Shown here: positions 52,903-60,737 of the stretch, piece after piece | Numbering within the stretch: the first letter of the stretch is position 1 | Layout of the letters: every line of letters begins with the position of its first letter | Assembly: GCF_051131705.1 (NCBI RefSeq) | Contig: NZ_CP180316.1 | Location: 1,674,001-1,738,000 of the forward strand | Origin: Arthrobacter_M sp030063245 | Lineage (GTDB): Bacteria; Actinomycetota; Actinomycetes; Actinomycetales; Micrococcaceae | Direction: 5' to 3' | DNA length: 64,000 nt | The notes under the pieces: generated by a model | Told to the model about the DNA's origin: nothing | What the model saw: only the letters and a program-made list of their open reading frames with translations | The model's database searches: none | Position numbers and translations under genes: made by a program

Positions 52903-54234
52903 CTACTTCTTCAGGTACTTCTTGACGAGATCCTGCGCTGTCTTTTGTGCGGCGTCCAGCGCTTCTTTGGGGCTGGTTTTGCCATTCATGGCGTTGATGA
53001 GCTGCACGGAGAGGGCCTGGTCAAATTCACTGTCCCACGGCGTGCCGTATCTTTTTGTCACATATTGGGTGGACTCCTGGTAGGTCTTAAGTACAGGCAG
53101 GGCAGCCAGGGAAGCCGGGTCGTCAAGAATGGATTTTGAAACGGGGAACCAGCCTTCCTTTTGAACTATTTGCTGCTGGACGGCCCCGGTGGTGACAAAC
53201 TGGAGCCATGCCAGCGCCGCGTCCTTATTCTTGGAGAACTTGTTGATGGCAAACCCTTCGGATCCGTCGATCGAGGCCGACCTGACCGACATCCCCGGAA
53301 TTAAACCATTGCCCACCGTTGCCTTATCGAGGGTTGACTTGGGCCCCGTCGCAGCGGCGTACTGGAAGGGCCAGTTGAAGACGATGCCGGTTTTGCCACG
53401 GGCAAACTGGTCACCAAGATCCGAAGAGTTGGTGGTCTGCAGAGAGGCGGGATCCATAACTTTGTGGACTTGAAGCAGGTCCACCAACTTGGACAGTGCG
53501 TCGACGCCCTTGTCAGTTGCGAAAGTCGGGTTGTAGTCCGCGTCATACATTTCGCCGCCGTTGAGCAGCAGCACCCGCAGAAAGTTCTGATAGGCACCGG
53601 CTGGATTACCCATATCGCAGGCGTATCCGTACTGGCCGTCCTGGGTAAGTTTTTTAGCCACGGTTACAAACTCATCCCAGGTTGCCGGAGCTGTGTCGCT
53701 ATCGATTCCTGCTTCCTGGAATAGCTTCTTATTCCAGAACATGGTCTGGACGCTGGTGAACTTTGGCAGTCCGTAGATCTTCCCGCCCCAGGAAACGGCA
53801 TCGAGGGCCGGCTGGATCAAGTCCTTGGGAACGGATTCCTTGTCCAGTTCCTGCAGCCATCCTGCTTGGCCAAACTCTGCCGACCATCCTGCCCACGTCA
53901 TGACGACGTCAAAGGACGCGTCCTGCGCTGAAAACATGGTGGCCATTTTGTCATGCAGATCGTTGAAGTTTCCCTGCTGATATGTGGCAACCTTGATGCC
54001 GGTCTGATCCTGAAACGCCTTGATGGTGCTGTCTTTGAATACGTTGTTCGTGTTGTCATCGAGGATACTGATCTGGCCGCCGGGCTTTGACCCCGTCTTC
54101 AGGGGCGTGTCACTGGTTGCCGTCGATGAGGTTCCGCTGCAACCGGCTAAGGCAAGTCCGCCCAAAGTCATGCCGCCCAGCTGAAGAAGACGACGACGGT
54201 TCAGGTGCTGATCGAATGCTGAGTGCGAATTCAT
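52903..54234 (-). CDS. Sugar-binding lipoprotein of ABC transporter
   Basis: A 443-residue periplasmic-type binding protein (ABC family 1). The signal has a basic start (NRRRLLQLGG), a hydrophobic core and the lipobox LALAGC with Cys32. The binding-protein signature FDVVMTWAGWSAEFGQAG is in the first lobe. ATG 54234 follows GAAGGAC. First transport gene of the operon, after the Gfo/Idh gene. Confidence 0.92.
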   Translation of the reverse strand: MNSHSAFDQHLNRRRLLQLGGMTLGGLALAGCSGTSSTATSDTPLKTGSKPGGQISILDDNTNNVFKDSTIKAFQDQTGIKVATYQQGNFNDLHDKMATMFSAQDASFDVVMTWAGWSAEFGQAGWLQELDKESVPKDLIQPALDAVSWGGKIYGLPKFTSVQTMFWNKKLFQEAGIDSDTAPATWDEFVTVAKKLTQDGQYGYACDMGNPAGAYQNFLRVLLLNGGEMYDADYNPTFATDKGVDALSKLVDLLQVHKVMDPASLQTTNSSDLGDQFARGKTGIVFNWPFQYAAATGPKSTLDKATVGNGLIPGMSVRSASIDGSEGFAINKFSKNKDAALAWLQFVTTGAVQQQIVQKEGWFPVSKSILDDPASLAALPVLKTYQESTQYVTKRYGTPWDSEFDQALSVQLINAMNGKTSPKEALDAAQKTAQDLVKKYLKK

Positions 54235-54271
54235 GGCGTGTCCTTCTGTTCTTGTTAGGCAAGGCATGTGG

Positions 54272-55294
54272 CTAGCTTGCAATGGTTACGGCGCGGTTTT
54301 TTTCGAGAGATTCGTGGACAGCCTCGATGGCTTGGGTGACCAGCAATCCGTCGGCAGCATCGGGTAGGTCGGATTTGGTGCCCAGAAGCAGCTCAACGAA
54401 GTCGTTCACCATGTCCACAGGGACGCCGGAAATGCGGCCCCCGCGTTCGAGCACGCCCCACTGCTCCCAAGTGAGCCTGTCAGAGGAATAGTGGGTTACG
54501 CCGTGGTTTGCGCCGTCAATGTGGAATGCACCCCGAGTCGTCTGGATTTCGTATCGGAAGTCATAGACGGCCGGCGCCGACGTTGGCAGAACCCACGACG
54601 AATTGAGAACGACGTAAGAGCCGTCGCTCATAGTGAACGTCGCGGTTATGGCGTCCCAAGTGTCGATTCCCATGGCCGGAAGCATTTTCTTAACTCCGAC
54701 GGCGTGCACCTCTACAGGCAGTGCACCTCCCAGCCATATGGCCAGGTCGAGTGAATGGGGCATCAGGAACCATGCAGGAGAGCTCTTTGCGGCCCAGGAG
54801 AGCATCATAGTTGGGACGAAAAGAGTGTCGTTGAGATTGCCTATCTGATTGACGATCTGTCCGTGATCCGCTTCGTGGAGCAGGCTATGAACGATGTTGA
54901 AACGTGGATTCCATCTGTTTTCAAAGCCCACCATGATGCGCGTTCCGGCGTTTTTGGCGGCGTCTACGATGGCTCTAGCGTCTGTGGTGTTGGTAGCCAA
55001 CGGTTTTTCCACCATCAGGTCCAGTCCGTTGGATGCGCAAAGCACGGCGGCGTCCCGGTGCGCGAAATCCGGCGTGGCGATGACGGCGGCGGTAAGCCCG
55101 GGTACTGCGGCGATCATCTCGTCCACGGTGGCAAAAGCCGGGACCCCAAATGCCGCGGTAGCGTTGGCGCGGGCAAGGGGGCTGGGGTCACAGAGGGCAC
55201 CCAGCTTGGCTGCAGTGTTCTCCTGAATGGAGCGGGCGAATAGGCTGCCGCGGATCCCACCGCCAATGATCCCCAAGACGGGTGTATGTGTCAT
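54272..55294 (-). CDS. Gfo/Idh/MocA-family oxidoreductase
   Basis: A 340-residue NAD(P)-dependent sugar oxidoreductase. Rossmann start GIIGGGIRGSLFARSI; the EKP cofactor motif is in LDLMVEKPLATNTTDARAIV; the substrate domain has GFENRWNPRFNIVHSLL. The motif usually holding the catalytic His is in a region with HSLDLAIWLGG. It is the first gene after the promoter, 37 bp before the binding-protein gene, so uptake and oxidation are co-expressed. Confidence 0.9.
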   Translation of the reverse strand: MTHTPVLGIIGGGIRGSLFARSIQENTAAKLGALCDPSPLARANATAAFGVPAFATVDEMIAAVPGLTAAVIATPDFAHRDAAVLCASNGLDLMVEKPLATNTTDARAIVDAAKNAGTRIMVGFENRWNPRFNIVHSLLHEADHGQIVNQIGNLNDTLFVPTMMLSWAAKSSPAWFLMPHSLDLAIWLGGALPVEVHAVGVKKMLPAMGIDTWDAITATFTMSDGSYVVLNSSWVLPTSAPAVYDFRYEIQTTRGAFHIDGANHGVTHYSSDRLTWEQWGVLERGGRISGVPVDMVNDFVELLLGTKSDLPDAADGLLVTQAIEAVHESLEKNRAVTIAS

Positions 55295-55340
55295 TCGGTG
55301 GGGCTCCTTCTGAAAGTTATGTGCGGCGACAGTAAAGCGC

Positions 55341-55346
55341 TGTCAA
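55341..55346 (-). promoter_or_regulatory. Likely -35 box of the transport operon
   Basis: The minus strand has TTGACA 47 bp upstream of the Gfo/Idh start codon; a -10 (CACATA or CATAAC) lies 17-19 bp further on. A GAAGGAG ribosome site precedes the ATG. Confidence 0.5.
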
Positions 55347-55368
55347 TATTGTGACGCCCACCACCTTT

Positions 55369-55395
55369 GTATGTATGACTCCACAGCATACATAC
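55369..55395. promoter_or_regulatory. Perfect 9-9-9 operator for the ROK regulator
   Basis: GTATGTATG-actccacag-CATACATAC is a perfect inverted repeat between the divergent oxidoreductase and ROK genes. It sits about 22 bp upstream of the -35 box of the transport operon and overlaps a possible ROK promoter (TTGTAT, 16 bp, TACATA). Confidence 0.75.
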
Positions 55396-55456
55396 GTCGG
55401 TTAGAGTCTGTCTATGATCAGCGTGGAAGAGTTACGGGATGAAATGGAGCCCAGGG

Positions 55457-56683
55457 ATGACTGATGTTCGAGAGCCAAGAGATGTTGCCGGTGCTCTGCA
55501 TCTTCGCACAAGGGGTTCAGGCCCTCGGCTCATCACGGCATCGCGCATCGGGCAGGCGAATCGTGCCCGCGTTCTGCAGGTTCTCCACACTGGTGGCCCA
55601 GCCAGTAGGGCACAGCTCGCGAGGGAACTCAGCGTCAACAGGGCAACGATTGCCACTATCCTTCAACCTCTGATCGATACGGGAGCCCTCGTGGAAGGGC
55701 CAGCCGTGTCCGCTCCCGTTACTGGAGGCAAGCCAGCGAGGCCGCTCTGGTTCGGCCATGACGGTCCGATGTTGGGCGGCGTTCAAATCTCCCCGGACAG
55801 AGTGGAAGCTGCGCTCATGGGAATCGACGGAGGCATCCGTCTATGCGAGTCCATGGACTATGGAAGGACTTCGACGGCGGAGCACTTGCGGGCAGCTATT
55901 ATCGCGGTCACTGATAAGTGCTTTCAGGGCCAGGAAATCATCGGGATTGGGGTGGCCGCCTCCGGGATGGTGAACGCCAGCACCGGCCAGATCATCTCCA
56001 TGCACCTGACGCCGGCCCTAGGCGGAATGGAGATCGGCAATATTCTTGGTAGTCGCTTTGGGGTTCCCGTGCTGGTGGACCACCACCCCCGTGTGCAGGC
56101 CTTAGGTGATCGATGGTTTGGCTTGGGAAGAAACATCCAGGACTTCGCGTCTGTTTACACGGGTGAGGCGTTGGGATTTGGAATCGTCTATTGTGGGGAA
56201 ATTGTCCGTGGAAAGGACGGTGCAGGAGGGGAATCCGGGCACACGACTGTCCAATTGGACGGAATTCAATGTCGCTGCGGCCGAAACGGATGTTGGGAAA
56301 CCATCGCTACTCTGGGCTGGCTTCGTGAAACTGCGGGCACCCTCGAGCTGCCCGCCGCAGCGACCATGGATTGCAGGCAACTGGTAAAGCTGTCCAGGGA
56401 AAAGGTACCCGATGCCGAAAAGTTGTTGGATACCTACGCGCGGAATTTGGCCGTCGGAATGGCAAACAACGAGCAGGTCTTGGCTTCGGGGACCTACATC
56501 ATGCACGGCGACGTATGTGGAGGAGGAGAGCCCATGCGATTGGCCCTTAAAAGATGGATGCATGAGTTTTCTCCCCATCGCGGAGTGCCCCCCGTGATCC
56601 TTCTTGCAGCATCCCCGGACCAGATGTCGCTTCTTGGTGGCGGTGGAATGGTGCTATCGTCGGCATTTTCAACGATTGCCTGA
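55457..56683 (+). CDS. ROK-family transcriptional regulator
   Basis: A 408-residue ROK repressor. The N-terminal winged helix has ANRARVLQVLHTGGPASRAQ and LARELSVNRATIATILQPLI. The ROK zinc motif CRCGRNGCWE is intact (about residues 274-283). The kinase-type DxGxT at the start of the sugar domain is replaced (GGVQISPDRVE), so it is a regulator, not a kinase. ATG 55457 with GGAG upstream is preferred over ATG 55439. It is divergent from the sugar operon and probably controls it and itself through the 9-9-9 dyad. Confidence 0.9.
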   Translation: MTDVREPRDVAGALHLRTRGSGPRLITASRIGQANRARVLQVLHTGGPASRAQLARELSVNRATIATILQPLIDTGALVEGPAVSAPVTGGKPARPLWFGHDGPMLGGVQISPDRVEAALMGIDGGIRLCESMDYGRTSTAEHLRAAIIAVTDKCFQGQEIIGIGVAASGMVNASTGQIISMHLTPALGGMEIGNILGSRFGVPVLVDHHPRVQALGDRWFGLGRNIQDFASVYTGEALGFGIVYCGEIVRGKDGAGGESGHTTVQLDGIQCRCGRNGCWETIATLGWLRETAGTLELPAAATMDCRQLVKLSREKVPDAEKLLDTYARNLAVGMANNEQVLASGTYIMHGDVCGGGEPMRLALKRWMHEFSPHRGVPPVILLAASPDQMSLLGGGGMVLSSAFSTIA

Positions 56684-57286
56684 CGTCCTTGAATCAGTGA
56701 ATGTCCCAACGTCTATACATCGGGATGCCTTCCTAATGGGGACAGCGGCTGAGACGGCGGCGGTGAGGTTGACGATAGGGCGGTGCGACCCCCGGATTAT
56801 GCTGGATCAGCTTACCTGCTAGGGGCGGGCTGAATGGCCGCAGGACGCCCCGCGCCGGAAAGCTCCTGAAAATCTATTTATTGACGCGCATCTGCTTTCA
56901 GAGAGTGGAACCGGGTGTCCAAGATGCTGATCCAGCACTGGCACGTTGGTGTCGCTGCTTGCGTTCATCAGATGAGAGGGAGTCTGGCCACAACGAGCAC
57001 ACCAAATTCGACGATCCAGCCAGCGGGAGCGTCGGAACCAGCCGTCAGTTACCTACGCTGAGTCGCTGAGGGCGCCCGAGTCCTACCACTGTCCTGGCTG
57101 GGTCTGCTGATCGGACTTGGGACGTGTATATGCTGGGTTTCAGAGCAACCGCATTTCCTCGACGGGGGCGCCGAGCATTAACGCCAAGGGTTGCCCAGAA
57201 GCAAGGCTTGGACCGGTAAGCTCGCTGAGCCCTGCCGAAAACGCGACTGCCTACGAGGGAAGCAGCTTGTTCGCGGTGTATTCGTG
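56684..57286. other. About 600 bp, no gene recognised
   Basis: Short frames only, no known family. The part just before 57287 may hold the lost 5' end of the antitoxin gene. Confidence 0.4.
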
Positions 57287-57517
57287 ATGCAATTTGAGCC
57301 GGTGCCGGGCCCGGACTTTGAACGGCGCCTGCGGTTGGCGCATCGAGCCTGGCGGCAGATCGCTGATGCTGAAAGCGATCATCTGGCCCGTGCCTGGTTT
57401 ATTGGCGGTAATCCGAATCTGGGTGAAGATACACCACTTACGGCGATCCGCGAGGACAGGGGCCAGGACGTGATGAACGCAGTGGTGGCTCTGGTGGAAG
57501 ATCATCAGGACGTATGA
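57287..57517 (+). CDS. ParS/MbcA-type antitoxin C-terminal domain protein
   Basis: A 76-residue protein (ATG 57287, GTG 57284 also possible). It matches the toxin-binding end of Xre/MbcA/ParS antitoxins: RAWRQIADAESDHLARAWFI, NPNLGEDTPLTAIREDRGQD, VMNAVVALVEDH. The usual N-terminal Xre-like domain is absent, so DNA binding is doubtful. ATGA overlap with the toxin gene supports a toxin-antitoxin pair. Confidence 0.65.
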   Translation: MQFEPVPGPDFERRLRLAHRAWRQIADAESDHLARAWFIGGNPNLGEDTPLTAIREDRGQDVMNAVVALVEDHQDV

Positions 57518-57879
57518 TCGAGGAATCTGCGTTCACCTGCGGCCGGACGGGCTTGAGGACTATTAGTTCTGCACTGGGTGGTTATCGGGTAGCGACCGAA
57601 GAGTGGGGGCCGCTGAATCCGCGTCCTCACAGCGCGGATCCGCAGAGCGGACGTTCTGCGTGGAACCCCTACGACGTTGTGGGATCTACGGTTTACGTGG
57701 CAGAGACGGAAGAAATAGAGTTGGCGGAAATGCTGGCGCCCTACGCACGATTAGGCGATGGGTTCGACCGGAATACACGCGTCCTGTCTGAATCCCACGA
57801 GGAAATCACGCCAAAGCAACGGCAGAACGGAAGGTCAGCAGACCATCATCGGCCCCACGGCGAAGCGGAACGCCCCTGA
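57514..57879 (+). CDS. RES-domain toxin, shortened
   Basis: The start of a RES-type NAD-degrading toxin: GGYRVATEEWGPLNPRPHS (the Arg of the active pocket), WNPYDVVGSTVYVAETEEIE (Tyr and Glu region). After about residue 85 the sequence no longer matches and the protein ends at 121 residues, about half the family length, probably after a frameshift. It is unlikely to be an active toxin. Confidence 0.6.
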   Translation: MIEESAFTCGRTGLRTISSALGGYRVATEEWGPLNPRPHSADPQSGRSAWNPYDVVGSTVYVAETEEIELAEMLAPYARLGDGFDRNTRVLSESHEEITPKQRQNGRSADHHRPHGEAERP

Positions 57880-57936
57880 GAAATCACCTCAGAATTGAGC
57901 AGGCGACTGTCCGAGCGTCCCGTCGGTACCTGCTGG

Positions 57937-58458
57937 TTACCGTGGTGACGAGGCATCGCGTACTCCGACGAGCGCCGAGCCGCTGCCGATCTTTGACTTC
58001 GTAATGACGCTGATAGTGCCGTTCGTTTCCATGACTACGGCGGCTATATCGGCAACGTCGCCTGAACCTCTGCTGCGAATCGTCTGATGGACCTCGGACA
58101 CGGTCAGCCGGTTTTTGCGCAAGTCATCAGGCAGGATGCAGCCGTGACGCAGCAGCAGGGCCGGCTCAGCCGTTAGCAGGGTGCGCACCTTGGGGTGGCG
58201 CGCCGTTGTCCAGGCCACGAGGAATTGCAGGAATGCCAGAAGTGCCAGGGCGGCGATGCCCTCGGACCCGGAGACGGAGGAATTGAGCAGAACGCTGGCA
58301 AGCGTTCATCCCAGCGCCACGGGCACGATGAAGTCGAAGGCGTTCAGTTGGCCCAGTGTTCGTTTACCACAGCCAAGCAGCAAGAGGACGAGCGTTGCGG
58401 AGGACACGGCGCCGATGATGGGTATGCGGAGTACCGCTGGCCAAGTATCAAACCACAT
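57937..58458 (-). pseudogene. YetF/DUF421-like membrane protein with in-frame TGA
   Basis: From ATG 58458 the frame reads three membrane helices (LRIPIIGAVSSATLVLLLLG, FDFIVPVALG, then after a TGA at 58308-58306, codon 51, TLASVLLNSS and IAALALLAFLQFLVAWTTAR) and the YetF domain (HPKVRTLLTAEPALLLRHGC, NRLTVSEVHQTIRSRGSGDV, VVMETNGTISVITKSKIG). Only the TGA breaks an otherwise complete 173-residue protein. A frame after it could yield a 93-residue soluble remnant. Confidence 0.85.
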
Positions 58459-58702
58459 GCCACAGGTCTACCATCATATCCTCGGTCCTGACAGGCGCCC
58501 CGTGGAAGGCTCTGGCAGTGTGCATTCCCAGGGCATCGCCTCACCCGTAGGACTCGACGACTATCTCTGTGGCCGCCAGCTCAAATGATCCAAGCCGACA
58601 GCAAAAAGATGCCCGTCATCATGGCTCGCACGAGCAGCATCAACTACTTTTACCATAGGTGTGTGTTCCTGCCCGGCATGAATCCAACTGATAAGGGACA
58701 GC

Positions 58703-60076
58703 ATGAGTAAGCCAAGAATCTTTCCCGGAGGCCGGCGCGCGTTGAAGGACGCTTACCGGTCACGGCTGTGGCCCTTACCGACCATGGCGGTCTTGTCGTC
58801 GGTCGCGCTCGGCATTGGGCTGACCAGACTTGACGCGGCCGTGGACGCCCAGCTTCCACCAGCTATGTCCGAATTGCTGTTCGGTGGTGATGCCGATGCG
58901 GCCCGGTCGGTGCTGGGCGCGATCGCATCATCCATGATCACCGTCACATCTCTGACCTTTTCGCTGACCGTGGTGACGCTCCAGTTGGCGAGCAGTCAGT
59001 TCTCACCGCGCTTGTTGCGAACTTTTGCCAGCGACCCCTTCGTCCAGCGGACGCTGGCCTTGTTCCTGGCCACCTTCGTCTTCGCCTTGACGGTGTTGAG
59101 AACGGTCCGCACTGGCCTCCAAGGAGAGCCGGACTTTGCTCCGCAGCTGTCGGTGACCGTCTCCTTTCTTCTGGCTCTTGCCAGCGTGCTGGGCCTGGTG
59201 CTGTTCCTGGCCCACATCGTCCGGCAGATCCGAATCGAAACCATCCTCAGCCACGTGCACAGTAACGCGACGGCGACGTTGCAGGAAGCTGCCGCGGAGC
59301 CGGCCTCGAACCGGCATAGTCCGCCGCCGGTTCCACCACCGGATGCCCGGATGTTGGCCGCGGAGTCTTCCGGCTTCATTACCGCCGTTGAGGAGAGCAT
59401 TTTGCGCGAGGCAGCCGAGGAGGCCGGCGTCGTGCTTCTGATCGACCTCGCACCCGGAGATCACGTTGTCGCCGGCACGCCATTTGCCTTCTGGTGGCTG
59501 CTGAACCCGAACGATTCAGTCGCCGAAGATGCCGTGGCACGGCTTCATCAGCGCATCATCCGCGCAGTCACCATCGGCAAGGAGCGCACCTCGGTCCAGG
59601 ACGTGGCCTACGGTCTGCGACAGTTGGTTGACGTTGCACTAAAGGCGCTCTCCCCAGGCATCAATGATCCGACGACCGCGGTGCACTGCTTGGGTCACAT
59701 CTCCGCGCTCCTGTGCGAATTCGCCCGACACGACCTCGGCGCTCGAATTCTGCAAGATGACGACTCTCGCGCTCGCGTCGTCCAGCGTCGGCGCAGTCTG
59801 CCGGAACTATTGAAACTGGCCGTGGAACAGCCTCTGCACTACGGCGGAAGCGATCCTGTCGTCTGCACCCAGTTGCTATTGATGCTGCGCGAACTCGCCT
59901 GGCAGACCCGCGACCCTGTGCATCAGCGTGCCATCGCCGCGCACCTGCAGCGAATACGCTTCCGCATCGCCAAGCAGGACTTCGATGAAGAACGGCGCAT
60001 CGTTCTGGCCGCTTTGTCCGCTGCCGTCGAGTCGGCCAGTTACGGGGTCTGGCGACCCGGACAGGGTCTCGACTGA
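58703..60076 (+). CDS. DUF2254 membrane protein
   Basis: A 457-residue protein. N-terminal membrane segments are at about residues 27-42, 72-98 and 118-136, and a fourth at 150-170. The family pattern includes SSMITVTSLTFSLTVVTLQLASSQFSPRLLRTF (split over residues 72-104), a soluble domain with GDHVVAGTPFAFWW and ALSPGINDPTTAVHCLGHI. Function is unknown; the soluble part has been likened to ion-channel domains. ATG 58703 follows AAGGGAC. Confidence 0.85.
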   Translation: MSKPRIFPGGRRALKDAYRSRLWPLPTMAVLSSVALGIGLTRLDAAVDAQLPPAMSELLFGGDADAARSVLGAIASSMITVTSLTFSLTVVTLQLASSQFSPRLLRTFASDPFVQRTLALFLATFVFALTVLRTVRTGLQGEPDFAPQLSVTVSFLLALASVLGLVLFLAHIVRQIRIETILSHVHSNATATLQEAAAEPASNRHSPPPVPPPDARMLAAESSGFITAVEESILREAAEEAGVVLLIDLAPGDHVVAGTPFAFWWLLNPNDSVAEDAVARLHQRIIRAVTIGKERTSVQDVAYGLRQLVDVALKALSPGINDPTTAVHCLGHISALLCEFARHDLGARILQDDDSRARVVQRRRSLPELLKLAVEQPLHYGGSDPVVCTQLLLMLRELAWQTRDPVHQRAIAAHLQRIRFRIAKQDFDEERRIVLAALSAAVESASYGVWRPGQGLD

Positions 60077-60240
60077 TACGCCGTTCCCGGCATAGACTTT
60101 CAACCTTCGTTGTGAAGCTTGGCGCACGGCTGCCCGCACGGGATCGGGGTAAAGCCTCAACCGTCGGCAACCCTCCGAGGATCGGGGGAAGCGAAAATCG
60201 TTTTTGGTTCGGGTTGCTCTCTATTAGGCAGGGAACGAAA

Positions 60241-60558
60241 ATGGGATTCGATCAATATCATGAGCCGCCAGAAGAGCTGTCAGCTGAAACGCGAACATTC
60301 GCGCGAATGTGTGCGAGCTTGAGTGAGGAATCCGAGGCCATCGGATGGTATGTCCAGCGTATTTCGGTTGAGCCCGACGAGAGTGCGCGTTCCATCATGA
60401 AAGATTCGCTGGGTGAAGAGTATAAGCACTTCAGTATGGAGCTTGAGTTCCTTTTTCGCCGAACGCCGCAATGGCGCGATATCGCGAGGGGAATCCTCTT
60501 CAAGGACGGCGATATCGTCAAACAGGGCGAGGAGTCCGAGGAAGCCGCAGCGGGCTGA
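60241..60558 (+). CDS. EncFtn-like ferritin (encapsulated-ferritin family)
   Basis: A 105-residue, two-helix protein. It matches the EncFtn pattern: HEPPEELSAETRTFARM, then a first metal helix EESEAIGWYVQRI (Glu), the second helix GEEYKHFSMELEFLFRRTP (Glu and His of the ferroxidase site) and the tail FKDGDIVKQGEE. In known systems it forms decamers inside encapsulin shells and oxidises iron. No encapsulin gene lies nearby, and the C-terminus has no obvious cargo peptide. ATG 60241 has an AGGGA site. A longer start 43 codons upstream is not supported. Confidence 0.6.
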   Translation: MGFDQYHEPPEELSAETRTFARMCASLSEESEAIGWYVQRISVEPDESARSIMKDSLGEEYKHFSMELEFLFRRTPQWRDIARGILFKDGDIVKQGEESEEAAAG

Positions 60559-60737
60559 TCCAGCTCCGCGGCAGCTCAGGTCCGTGCCACGACCTCTTCG
60601 GCCAGGAGCCGGACGGGCCATGGCAGCAGTTGAGGCGTTTCTGCGTCGACCTATGGCCGTGCAGCCGTCAACGACTAGTCCTCTGCCATCGGGTGGAAAT
60701 CCTGTAGGCACCGCTCGGCAACCGCACCGTTTCGCGC

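Noticed and set aside
5690..58458. Genome-wide recoding of TGA as an amino acid
   Set aside because: TGA is used as the normal stop in many intact genes here, and other broken genes carry TAA, TAG or frameshifts, so mutation is the simpler explanation.
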